In this document: one piece after another, positions 1-12,669 of the stretch
Layout: every line of letters starts with the position of its first letter
Numbering within the stretch: the first letter of the stretch is position 1
NCBI GenBank assembly: GCA_016946835.1
Contig: JACVTC010000029.1
Span: 752,501 to 816,500, forward strand
Source: Neocallimastix lanati (nom. inval.)
Taxonomy: Eukaryota; Neocallimastigomycota; Neocallimastigomycetes; Neocallimastigales; Neocallimastigaceae
Direction of reading: 5' to 3'
DNA length: 64,000 nucleotides
Program-made: the position numbers and the translations under genes
The notes under the pieces: model-generated
What the model was told of the DNA's origin: nothing
What the model saw: only the letters and a program-made list of their open reading frames with translations
Databases searched by the model: none

Positions 1-3000
1 TTAGTATATGAATGTACGCTTGATAGCACTAAAAAATATAATGAATGTGATATTGTTAAAGGTTACACCAATGACGGTACGAATTATATTCAATGTAATG
101 GATGGAAAGGAGAAAAATGTGTTGTTACTGCCTCAATTTCAGAAGGATGTACAGATACATCCAATGGTATATTAGGTACTGGTGATAAAGTTTGTTTCAG
201 TGCAACAGAAAGTCAAAATGTTGCATTACCTGAAGATAGTACAGAAAATAAAATCGCTTTCAATTTAACTGATACCAGTTCCGCATACGGTGCTCTAAAA
301 GATGACATAATATTCCTTTTACTATCCAATAAAAAAGCTGTCGTTGACAGTACTTCATTAGGAGAAGGTAATTTAATTAATTAATTAATTAATTAATTAT
401 TTATTTATTTATTTTTTTTATTTTTTTGTTTAGTTATTTTTTTGTTTAGTTATTTTTTTGTTTAGTTATTTTTTTGTTTAGTTATTTTTTTATTTAGTTA
501 TTTTTTTATTTAGTTATTTTTTTATTTAATTATTTTTTTGTTTAGATATTTTTTTGTTTAGATATTTTTTTGTTTAATTATTTTTTTGTTTAGTTATTTT
601 TTTGTTTAGTTATTTTTTTGTTTAGTTATTTTTTTGTTTAGTTATTTTGTTATTTAGTTATTTTTTTATTTAGATTTTTTTATTTAGTTATTTTTTTGTT
701 TAGTTATTTTTTTGTTTAGTTATTTTTTTGTTTAGTTATTTTTTTGTTTAGTTATTTTTTTGTTTAGTTATTTTTTTGTTTAGTTATTTTTTTATTTAGT
801 TATTTTGTTATTTAGTTATTTTTTTATTTAGATTTTTTTATTTAGTTATTTTTTTGTTTAGTTATTTTTTTTGTTTAGTTATTTTTTTGTTTAGTTATTT
901 TTTTGTTTAGTTATTTTTTTATTTAGTTATTTTTTTATTTAGTTATTTTTTTTTAATTAAAATATAATATATAATTAAATAAAAATAAATAATAATAAAA
1001 AAAAAAAAAAAAAAAAAAAAAGATAGAAATGAAATAAATTTTTAAATAATATGATTATAACCTTTGTTAGATTATTTCATTAAATTATATATATATATAA
1101 TATTAAAAGAAATTATAGTATCTAAAAAGAAATAGTTTTAAAATAATTATTAATAATATTATATATATATTTGTATTTATAATTTGGATATTTACTAGGT
1201 AAAAGATACTTTATAAATTATACTGGAGAGAATACTAAACAAAATCAAATAGTTCAATGTGACAGTGATAATTGTAGAGCCGTTGCAAGTAATGCTGGTT
1301 ATTATTTAGATTCAGGAAGTGAAACTGTCATTTCCATTACGACTACTAAAAAAAGAACTAAGACAAGCACAACAAGAACTGTCACGGTTGTCAGTACTAC
1401 TTATGCTAAATTAATAAGTTGCCCAACAGAGGATAATGTTTGTACTACCCTTCCAACGCCATCTCCAGGATTTTATGTGGATGCTAGCTCAGCCCAAACT
1501 ACTACTCCTTCAGGTGGTACAGGCGTAGTGACCACTTATTCCAAATTAATTAAATGTATTGTTGAACAAGATGAAAATAATCAAGATCTTCCACCAGCGT
1601 GTGAATTAGTTACATCACCTAAAGCTGGTTTCTATATCAATGCCATTACTACTACAGATAAATTTACTGAATCCTTAATTGAATGTACAGGTGAAGGTAC
1701 AAATGTTGCCTGTCAAGTAAAAACATTGGATACTACAAAAGATAAAGATTCCATATTTATTAATAGTAATACAGGAAAATTAATTCAATGTAAAGATGGT
1801 ACTGACGGTTGTCAAGAATTTGCCAGTACAGGAACTAGTACTGTCCCCGCATTCTACGTCAACGGTGGAAAAGCTGGAAGCTCTGCCCCTACTACAGCAA
1901 CAGAGGATTATTCTGACCTCTTAATTCGTTGTACCAATGAAAAATGTGAACTTGCCAATGGAGGAGAAAATAACGTCTATTTGAATGCTAATCTTAATGG
2001 AACTACGAATGGGGCCACTCAGAATGAAATTATTAATGATAGTAGTGGTGATTCCACAAATCATTTAATTATCTGTAGTGAAGGTAGTTGTGTACCCTCA
2101 GCAGATTCAGCTACCACTACTAATTACTATGTTAATAGTGGTGCAGATTCAGATGCTACTGAATCGGCATTAATTAAATGTTCTTCAACGGGAACTCCTA
2201 ACTGTGAACTAATTGATGTAACATTAGGTACTGGCGTAACCGAAATTTTCTATATCAATGCCAATATTTCCAAAGATGCGGTTCATTACCTCATTAAATG
2301 TAATAGTAATGGATGTGAACCTTTCACGACAACGAATGTCTTGGCTGCCACAGACGATGTTGAATATTATGTTCATGGCACACCAAAGACAGATGATTTA
2401 ACAGAATCCATCATCGCTTGTACGTTAAGTGAAGTAACTGCTTCACGTAAACGTAGTACACCAGAAACAAAACAATTCACCGCCAGTTGTACATTCGTTG
2501 CCGCACCAACCGCTAATCAAATCTATATTAATAGTTTCAATCGAAAATTGATTCAATGTTACGGTACTGTTTGTGAGGCCTTCAGTGGTGTCCTTGGAAG
2601 TGCTTCCAATCCAGCTTATTATGTCAATGCTGCGTCAACTTCTACAGATTATACTGGTCAATTAATTAAATGTAGTGGAAGTAGTTGTGAAATTGTCGAT
2701 GGAATAGAAAATGCAGTTTATATCAACGGTAACTTTAAGGATGCCTCTATTACCAGCAATAATCCAAATCCAAACGGTGTAACAGACAAACGATTAATTA
2801 TATGTGATAAAAGTACCACTACATGTGAACCCGCTGAAGTTAATTCAGAAATTACAGGTATCAGCTATTTCGTTAATGGTAATAATATAGAAGCTGAAGG
2901 CAACCAAAGAAGAGGTATTTCTTCCTTAGCTAATGCCATAATTAAATGTCCAGCAACAGCTACCCCATTACAACCTTGTAAAACAATAAATGGTGTTAAA

Positions 3001-6000
3001 GATGGCGTCTATTTGAATGCTAACTTCGATCAAACCAATAACCCGAAGCAAGTAATAAAATGTACATCAGAGGGAGGATGTATTGAAGATGCCGCTTACG
3101 CTGATGGCGTCACAGGTTTAATTTACTATGTCAATGCTGGAAGTGTAGAAAATGATAAACTTACGGATACCTTAATAGAATGTACCTCTTCCGATGCTGC
3201 TTGTGCTATTAAAGATGACGCAGACTCTGAACAAATTTACGTTAATTCTCTTACTAATCAATTGATTCTCTGCTACTCAGATAAGGGATGCGTTGGTAGT
3301 ATCACTAGAGCCACCGATGATAAAAATGAATTCTATTTGAATTCTAGTGATCTTCAAAATGATGAAGAAAAGTTAAATAATGATCTGATCAAGTGTTCCA
3401 TTTCAATTTCGGATGATGAAACAAAGACAAAAATTAAGAAATGTGAACCCTACACTGGAGGAGACAAAAAGGTATATGTTAATTCCTACAATACCTCACA
3501 ATTAATTTACTGTCTTGAAAATGTAGGATGTGCTGTTAAGAATTCAAATGCCATTGCTAATCGTCCAGAATACTATGTGAATGGAGATGATATTGACTTT
3601 GAGGAAGAAGAAGTGGATTCAGATCCATTAAATGGAGATTTAATTGAATGTAAAAAGAATGATTCCGGTATTACATGTTCTGTCATTAAAGGTCATGCTG
3701 GTGATGTCTATATCAATAGTAATTTCAATACCACTACAGTTGAAGGTAATCCAGTTGGAGATGACACCAATCCTTTAATTAAATGTTCCACTGATAATGG
3801 GTGTGTTATCGCCAAAGTTGAAAATGATAATGAAGCTCTTCCACTCTATTATATTAATTCAGGTAATAAGGCCAAGGATAAGTTAACTGAAGCCCTTATT
3901 AAATGTGTAAAGGCTGGAGAAGCCTGTGAAGTCCTTGAAGCCAAGGCCAATGAAGTCTATGTCAATAGCAATGAAAATCAACTTGACAAACCCATTATTA
4001 AATGTATCAAGAATAACTGTTCCGCCGTTATTAGTAGAGCAACTAATAATAGTAAAGAATACTATATTAATGCTGGAAAAGTAGATGATACCCCACTCCA
4101 GTATGATATTATTGAATGCTCCATTCCTTCAGACATTTCCCTTGATAAAAGAGCTGATAACAATGAAATTACCAATATATCTTGTGAATGTCTTGGAACA
4201 GAAAAAATAAACAAAGGTGTTTATATAAACTCTAACTATTCTGAAACGGGTGATAGCAATCAATTAATTCAATGTAGTGATGATAATGGTTGTGTCGGTG
4301 TGTCAAGCCAGTCTACCTCCAAGATTGTCGAATACTATGTCAACGCCGAAAGTACTGACTTGAACAATGCCATCATTTTCTGTTCCAATATGAAATGTGA
4401 AAAACAAACTCCAGCTGATATCAATAAATACTATGTTGGTAAGGATGGTGACAATGTCAATGGTTTGATTGAATGTGTAAAGACCATCGTGACTCCGAAA
4501 GAAGAATTAAGGAAAAGAGCCACTGACGACACCGTAAACAAGTGTACCCTGAAATCTGCTTTTACTTCTCAAGGTTACTATTTGAATAATGGTTACAACA
4601 AATCCGTGAATCAGACCATTTGGTGTGATTCCATTGATGGATGTAGTACCTTGAAGGTTGATCTCGGTTACTATGTTAATGCTGGTAATTCTGAGAAGCC
4701 AATTATTAAATGTGAAAAGGTAGGAAGTGAATGTGTAGAAGAAGTTTCCAAATCCTGTTCAGATCAGGCTAATGCTGTTCCAGGAAACTATTGTTATGAA
4801 AATGATCAATTGAAATTTTTCATTGCCAATAGATCAGCAGCTATAGCTGCCTCTAAATTTGAAGATTTCTATACCTTTGCTACCATTCCTAGTAACGGAT
4901 TCCCTGGTATCAAGACAGAAATTGGTGCTCTCTTCAAGATTTCTCGTTACTTCATTAACCGCTTCTACCAAGGTGGTGTTGTCATGATCGATAGGAATGG
5001 AAAATTAGTCGATATTTTAGGTGGTGATCAATCTAACGTTTCTCTCTATGACTGTAATGAGATCACTAAAGTATGTACTGAACGTCCGGGGTGTACTCCT
5101 AATACCTATATGCTCGACTCTGAAAATGCCAAGGTCATCTTCTGTAATAATAATGGTAATCTGGAATATGCTCAATTTACGGGTTATGTTGTCGATGGTA
5201 ATCGTGTCACTAATGGTAATAAAAGTCCATATATTATCTATTGTGAAAAGGGTGAAAACTGTACCAGTTTCAAACCAAAGATTTCAACTTATTATGAAAA
5301 CAGTGGTTATGATTCCCTAAGTAACAATTTAATTCGATGCATAAATAGTAATTGTATTACGATCACAGCTGAGGTTGGTTACTATGTTGGTCATGGCGAA
5401 AGTGGCAACGCTGGAATTATTAAGTGTTCCTCTCCAACCAGCTGTAAGTACAGTCAAGTCAAGAACAAGGTCAAGTTTGTCAACGCTGGATTCGATAAGA
5501 GAAACAATGCCATCATTGAATGCAAGAATAATGGATGTGCCGTTGCCAAGGCTAAGTCGGGATACTACCTCACCCATACCAGTACCCTTTTGATTCAATG
5601 TACCAGTCCAACTTCCTGTGCTGAATTTACACCAACCGCCAACTATTATGATAATGCTGACTCTTCAGAAAGTAGCAACACCATCATTAACTGTGTACAA
5701 AATGGTAATATAGTGACCTGTGCTACAGAAGCTACCAATAATGGTTTCTATTTGTCCAGTTTACCGAACGTTTTAATTCGTTGTAGATCTTATTTCAAAT
5801 GTAAAACAATTACGATTAAGAATGGTATCTTTAGAGGTGCAGTCAAAGGTCTCACTTCCAAGAGAAGATATTTAGAAGATGATGATGCCGTTCAAAATAT
5901 CGATGTCCTTCTGGATAGGAAAGAAATGTTAGTCGGAAAGAACTTCAGTAACAGAGATGCTGATGAAGAAGATGAAAAGAAAGGCAACTTAAGAGACAAT

Positions 6001-7803
6001 AACGATGATGCCTATGGTGTTATTCGTTGTGTTGCCGGAAAATGTACTGCCCTTTCTGCTAGTGAATTAGCTGCCATTCCAATATGTGAATTTAACAATA
6101 ACAAGTGTTATATTACTCTTGAATATGCCATGACTAAATCGGCTACCACTTCTATTACTGCTGGTAGCATTTGTACTAACAGTGATCGTTCCGTCTTCTA
6201 CTTCGCCACGGATACCGTCGTTGTTAAGCCAAATGTCATTTCTGGTGTCACTTCCACCTATGTCTACACTACCACTAATTCTAACTGTCTTGAAGTCAAC
6301 GAATCCTACAGTGATATGTACTTTACTATTGGATCCAACATTTATACTCTTGATCAAGGTAGTGTCCTCCAATTCTACGAAACTGGTTACTACTTCATCA
6401 ATGTCGCTAAGAACACGCTTGTGGGCGGCAACAACATTAATGCCTACAATGATGAAAATGTGAAACTCTACAGCTGTAACGGAAGTAGTTGTAGTATCGT
6501 TGATAAGCCAGAGGTCCCTACTTACTATGCTGATGTTAATAAACGTATTATGAAATATAATGTGGATAATGAAGCCTACGAATTTGCCTATGAAAAGGAT
6601 ATCATTTGTATCTTTGCCAATAATAAATGTACCCCCAATGCTGATTTAAAGAACCATGAATTCTGTATTACCTACAAGGGTGAAATTGTTCTCGCTACCA
6701 CGGATATTAAGAACCGTGAAACAGGAGAATGTTATCTTGCCAGTAGCATCAATAATTACATCTATGGTTACAGTTATTCTCAACACCTCTATCACATGAA
6801 CCAGTTTGAGGCTCAGATAATTGATCAAACAGGTTACTACATTGTTAGTCGTGCCACTAATATGACAGCTGTCAGTAGGAACTACAAGACGAAGAATAGT
6901 AACATGGTCATTTATGGTTGTACTCATTCCTCATGTCGTATCTATGAACCAGAGGAGAATACCTACTACTATGATGCACAAGCCAAAAACATTTTGAAGT
7001 ATAAAGATGGCGTCTGGAGCTCTCCAAGTACTTCTGGTTATGCCTACATCTCTGTAGATCCAGCTCATACCTACATCTACAAGTTCATTAAGAATGGCGA
7101 AGAAATCACCATTCAGGATCGAGCCAACTACGGCTACTACTACACTGTCGACAAAGAGATGTATCACTGTGATCAAGAAGAGGACAACTGTACTCCTGTT
7201 GACGATACAGACCACTACTTCACGAATACTGGTGAAATTTACTATTGTATTCATGATTCAGAAGAATTGGAACCCACTGAATGTACCAAAAAACTCTGTG
7301 TCTATAAACAATACTATTACATCGATGAGACCTACTATCGTTGTGAAACCAATTCTGTTCTCGTTCCTGTCGTTTCCCGTTATTGTTCTTATGAAGATAA
7401 TGTCGTCATCAACTTCCCATTGGCGTTAACCGAAGAATTCCCAGAAGAAATTAAGCAAGCCATTGACGATATTCAAAAACATAATAATTCCACGGCTGTT
7501 ATTCGTAGTCGTAACAAAAATAATCTCGATTCCGTTAGTGGTATTTTTACAAATTGTACCTATAATGTAGAGGAGACTCTGTCATCCTTTGATCTTGTCT
7601 GTGTTAATAATTATGTGACTGTCGATGAAGAAACAGAAGATGTAAAGATCTGTTCCATTGATCATCTAGGCTATGTCGATTGTATTGAGAATGAAGATAA
7701 TCCAGGAAAGTGTAATATCAGTGCTACATATGGCTTATTGAAGCCTTCCCTCTTTGTTATTGCTATTATCCTCATTGGTACGCTTGTCCAATATCTTCTC
7801 TAA
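1..7803 (+). CDS. Scaffoldin-like giant cysteine-rich repeat protein, 3' part (5' end outside the window)
   Basis: Exons 1..367 and 1199..7803 join in phase 1 (G|GT) and give 2323 visible residues ending at TAA 7801-7803. The first exon encodes the end of a cysteine-rich module (LVYECTLDS, then QCNGW, then SSAYGALKDDI). A Ser/Thr-rich linker follows, then dozens of repeats of roughly 30-45 residues with the pattern YYVN-x-G, LIKC, C. The last 600 or so residues are less regular and include a FPG..GGVVMIDRNGK segment, an acidic linker after SKRRYLEDDD and many YYY and paired-Cys motifs. The final 24 or so residues are hydrophobic, which suggests a membrane or GPI-type anchor. From memory of the family, fungal cellulosome scaffoldins are huge secreted proteins with such repeats and a C-terminal anchor; the role in docking enzymes is inferred. 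The best match in the window is the paralogue at 12483-26627. An unknown cell-wall repeat protein is the alternative. Confidence 0.8.
368..1198 (+). other. Intron in the first scaffoldin-like gene
   Basis: The donor GTAATTTAAT follows exon base G367 and the acceptor TTTACTAG ends at 1198. The splice restores codon GGT and keeps the frame into the long downstream exon. The paralogue has an intron at the same protein position (18041..18255) with the same G|GT junction. This copy is 831 bp because it holds a 16-bp minisatellite; the paralogue's intron is 215 bp. Confidence 0.88.
404..950. repeat. 16-bp minisatellite inside the intron
   Basis: The unit GTTATTTTTTTGTTTA recurs about 34 times with small variants (GTTTA or ATTTA, a few GATATT or TTGTTA changes). 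A short TTAA repeat precedes it at 371-400. The array is strand-asymmetric: almost no C on the plus strand and rich in T. Confidence 0.9.
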
Positions 7804-8646
7804 ACCAAATTCTTAAAAATGAACTATGGATAAATCTATTAAATCTTTATTAAGAAAATATATTTATATATAAAGATTCATATAAAAATTCATATTAAAA
7901 TCCATATGAAAATATAATTTTATATTTTCATTAATTTAAAAAAAAAAATTAAAAAAAAAAAGTTTTATTTTTATTAATTATTACATACTTATTTATTCCA
8001 TCTCATTTATACAATTTTTTTTTTTAATTAAGCAGTTATAACTCATATACCAAAAGTAAAAAATAAATACCCCCTAAAAAAATAATTCCTTATATTTAAA
8101 TAACAAATTAAAATCAAATAGTAATAGTATTTATTTTCATTAATATTACTCTATTATTTTCTACTTAAAAAATTTTAAATACAAATAAAAAAAAAATATT
8201 ATTTTTAATTCACATTCATTCTTTTAATACTTTTTTTTTTTTCTGTTTCAATTTTTTAATTTCTTAAAAAAATAACTTCTTTTTAATTATTTTATATCTT
8301 AAAGTTTTATATGAATTAAAAGTTAATTCATATATTTTTTTAAAATTTTGTTAATAAAAAATATAATAAAAAAAAAAAAAAAATGCTTATATTATTACAA
8401 ATAAGAATATTAATAATAATAATAATATATAATACTTTATTTTTTAAATAATAATTAAATTATTAAAAAATAAAAATAATTAGATTTAAAAATTTATTAT
8501 TAATATTATTATATATTATATATTTTATATTTAAAACGATTTAAAAATTAATCTATTTTAAAATTATAATAGTTCTAAAATATTACTATGTAAAATTTTA
8601 AAAGTACAATTTTTATGAATAATTAACAATTATTAATAATATTAAG

Positions 8647-8781
8647 ATGAAGATAATTTTTAAAACATATAAAATATGACTTTTAATATTAATTTCTTTT
8701 ATAATATGTTTAGCATATAGTAATATTACAATTATAGAATCAACAAAATCATTGAATGATTTAGTATATATTTTATTTTAA
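8647..8781 (+). pseudogene. Possible relic of a short secreted-protein start
   Basis: One frame runs from ATG 8647 to TAA 8779-8781, broken by TGA at 8677. After the break it reads as a hydrophobic stretch (LISFIICLAYS) followed by NITIIESTKSLNDLVY, which resembles a signal peptide and the start of a mature protein. There is no further reading frame downstream. Chance is a real alternative in DNA this rich in A and T. Confidence 0.15.
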
Positions 8782-9688
8782 AGTTAAAGTTTATAAGTAT
8801 TTTTTATTGTATTTATTTGTTAAATTTTAATATTTGTTGCAAAATTTAGTGTTAATTATTAAAAAAAAAAAAAAAGAAACTTTTTGACTTTTGCAACTAT
8901 GATTAAAAAAAAATAAATTAATTTTCAATTGTGATTATAATTGAGCTACAAAACTCTATATAATAATAACATTTTTTATTATTATTTTGTTTTTCTATAA
9001 GAAATTAATTTATTAAATTAAAAATTACATTTAATTAAAATATTTTAACGGAATATTTTTATTTATTATTTTCCATAAGATTGACTCTTGAAAATTTTAA
9101 AAATAAATTTAATGTAGTATATTACAATGTAATTTTATTACATTCATATTACAAACAAAAATACAATACAATATATTATGTAACAAATTTACTTTTGGTT
9201 TTTTGTTTTATAATAAATGTAAAATACATTAATCTTAATTAAATGTTTATTGATTCATATAAACACGTGATAGTATCAATGATATGTGTGACTTTTATGT
9301 GTAATAATTTATTAGCTGTGGGTTTTTTAAACAGTTGTTTAGTAAAATTAATTAATATAATTATAATACTCGTACAATTAAAAATAATAATTTTAATTCT
9401 TATAATTTTACAATTAGAGATCTTTTTCTAATATAAATAATTCAATTTTTATATGAAATAGGTAATATATTAATTATATGTTCTAATATATAGAACTATA
9501 TTAATTTTATATGAATTAAAGTATTATAATTATTATAATTATAATAATACATATTGAAATAAAATAAAATAAAATAATTATCAAAAAGATATAAATTTAA
9601 TATTTAATAATTATTATTAAATATACAAATATGTATTTGTTTAAATCATATTAAAAATAGAGTAGATTTAATAAATAATATAAATTAT

Positions 9689-9730
<42 letters not shown>

Positions 9731-10972
9731 GGAAATTTATTATTTATTATTTATTATTTATTTAAAAATTAATATATATTAATTATATTTATTTTACTGT
9801 CATTTAAATAATACATTATAATATATTATATAATAAGAATTATAAATCTGTAGAATTAAATACTATATTTTCTTTAAAGGTAGAAATATAAAAATGTAAT
9901 TTATAATAATTTATATGTATAAAAATATACTAATTTTATCAAATATAAAAATAATTATAGTCAAAAATTTATTTAATTAGAAAAGTGGACTTTTATTAAG
10001 ATGATAAAGTTTTTTATTTCTTTAATAAAAATAATAAGATAAAATTTTTTATAAAATATATAATTAAAAATCAATATTATTATTTTGTTGAGATAAATTA
10101 TTTATCAGTATCAATTTATTTATTTCTCTCTTTTGTTCTTTTTTTTATTTAACACATAAAAAGAAAAAAAAAATAATTTATTAAAATTTTTAAAGTTTAT
10201 TTTTTTTTCAAAAGAGCATTAAATAAAAAAATTTTATATATTTATTTAAATTTGAAAAAAACAAATCTTTTTAAAAATTTTAAAATTAAAAAAAAAAAAT
10301 TAACTATATTTTATTTTTTTTTTATTTTTTTTTTATTTTTTGTAAATATTTTTTTTAAAAAAAGAAAATTAGCATCATTCTAAATATTATTTAAAAATAT
10401 ACCTTAATTGTTGAAAAAAAAAATTTTTTTTTTTATTAATTTTATTATATTTTATAATATTTTATTATTATATTTTATTTATTTTTTTTTTTTTTAGATT
10501 TTGTTTATGTCATCAAAAGAATAATTAAATAACTTCTAATACTACTATAAAAATTAAAATTAACTTTATATCGCTAAATACTTTTTTTTTTTCTTTTTGG
10601 TCTCTTATTTTATATTCAGAAAAAAAAAATTTTTTACAAAAATTATTATAATTATTACTATTATATAATTTTTTTTTTCCTTTAGCAAAAAGAAGAAAAA
10701 AGAAAGGAAAAAAAGCAAATAAAATATATTGTAGCATCAAATCAATATTAAGACTAAAAATAAAAATAAAAAAAAAAAATTGAAATTTAACTCAGAATTA
10801 AGAATAAAAATTTTTTTTTAAAAAATTTCAGGATATTGGAATAAAGAACCTATTTAAATTTATTCTATTTTATTATTATTGTTATTTATTTTTTTTCTTT
10901 TGTATAGTATTTACATAATACTTTTCATTTTAAAATAAAGAGTATCTAAAAAAAAGAAGAAATTATTTAAAT

Positions 10973-11019
10973 ATTTCCAACCATTTCAATAAAGAGCCAA
11001 AAAATGTTGGGTTGGAAAT
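10973..11019. other. Hairpin in a less AT-rich island
   Basis: ATTTCCAACC (10973-10982) and GGTTGGAAAT (11010-11019) are perfect reverse complements, separated by 27 bases. The surrounding 10820-11230 contains more G and C than the flanks. It may be a transcribed leader, a small RNA or a decayed transposon end; none can be shown from sequence. Confidence 0.4.
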
Positions 11020-12390
11020 TTTATAGGTAGGCATAGGAGAAAAAATATCTGGATTTAGTTATTTTGAAATAAATTTATTTTTGGAGATATTTTAAAATGA
11101 GTGGATGAAAAAGTAGAATTTAAATAAATTTCAAACATAATTTAATGAATAAAAGATTAAAGGATAAATAAATATTTATAATGAGTTAAGAGCAGAATGA
11201 TTAAAAAAATCGAGAGGATATACTGAGGAAATATACAAATTTTCAAAATTTTTAATTTATATTAAAAAGAAATTATTTAATTTAATCCACAAAATTTTTA
11301 AATATACAAAGCTATTTATATATATCTACATATATACTATTTTTTTAATATATATTTTATTCATATTCTTATATATAAGCATACTATTACTTTAATGTTC
11401 CTACAAAATTAAAAAAATAAAAAACAAAAAGAAAAAAGAAAAAAGAAAAAAGAAGAAAAAAACAATTAATTAATTAAAATTATCTTATAAAAAATTCTAA
11501 ACATATAATATTATTTTATTATAAAAATATAACAAAAATATCAATTAACAAAGTCACAAAAATCTTATAACAAAAAACTGATAGAGTTAATGGGAACAAA
11601 AATAATACTTTTAAACAAAACAAAACAAAAAAAAAAAAAAAAAAAAAAAAAAAGATAATAGTATATATTTAATAAGCAATAATAAAAGTGTTCATATTTA
11701 TAAACAATGGATATAAAATATTATTTATAATTAAACTAATGATTTATATATATATATATAAAATAAATAATATAACTTAAGAAAAAAATAAAAATGAATA
11801 TTATAATACATTATGACAAATAATGATATATTATAAAACATTTTATTATTATAGTATTAATTAAGCAATATGAAAATAATAAACATTATATTTAACTTAG
11901 CATTTAAAATATAAAAAATTAAATATCAATTAAAAACATTTAAATATAAAAAATTAAATCAAAAACAAATACAATATACATTATTTCATCCAATAGCTAA
12001 TCGTATAAAATAAAAATGTACGAAATTTATTAAATAATAAACAATACCAACCTAGAATAATTAATTGTAAAAATAAAAAATAAGGATTGATCTATTCTTA
12101 ATCCAATAACAAATAAAATAGTAAAAATTGAAAATAATTATAATAGTAATTAAATATTAATATTACGAAAAAGAGAGTATAAAAATATAAATAAGCGATA
12201 GATTTTAATAAATAAATAAATTCAATATTATCTAGATAAATAAATCACAATAAAATGAATAAATAATAAATAATTCAATAGAAATTATTTAATATATATA
12301 TTTTATATATTTATATATAATATACATCTTCAATGATTAAATAATTATAATTAAATATTAATTATAATATTTTATATTAAAAAAAATGAA

Positions 12391-12421
<31 letters not shown>

Positions 12422-12482
12422 ATTAATAGAAATGACAAATAATAACATTTTATTTTTATTTATTATATATAATAAAATAAAG

Positions 12483-12532
12483 AATTCTTGGCTTGCTTTC
12501 CATATGTTATTTTGTAAATGTTAAGTCAGAGG
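12483..12532 (+). other. Candidate signal-peptide exon
   Basis: This 50-bp patch is far less AT-rich than its surroundings. Between AAAG at 12479-12482 and donor GGTAATTA (GT at 12533) it reads ILGLLSICYFVNVKSE and ends with one base in phase 1. Joined to the exon at 12829 it restores codon GAG and continues E-ESSLPLC. It needs an upstream exon ending in phase 2 with a start codon; ATGAAAAA|GTAGAA at 11105-11112 would fit and give MKKILGLL, but so short a match could be chance. Confidence 0.45.
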
Positions 12533-12631
12533 GTAATTAATATTATAATTATCAATATATATACTTTTATTTTTAATTTTTTTTCGTATTTTTATTATTA
12601 TTATAATTAGTATTATTTTATTTTTAATTAT

Positions 12632-12669
<38 letters not shown>

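Larger units (their letters stand above)
7804..12482. other. AT-rich spacer between the two scaffoldin-like genes
   Basis: This stretch is nearly all A and T with poly-A, poly-T and ATTT or AAAT runs, and no convincing long reading frame. Exceptions are a short signal-peptide-like frame near 8647 and a slightly less AT-rich island at about 10820-11230 with a hairpin. That island and the part near 12480 may belong to the 5' end of the downstream gene. Confidence 0.7.

Noticed and set aside
9243-9431. 62-codon hydrophobic plus-strand frame
   Set aside because: Ile/Leu-rich by base composition; no signal-peptide pattern followed by a mature part, no homology recognised.
10525-10740. 71-codon minus-strand frame with Phe and Lys runs
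   Set aside because: Phe and Lys runs come from poly-A and poly-T tracts; no start context, domain or neighbour supports it.
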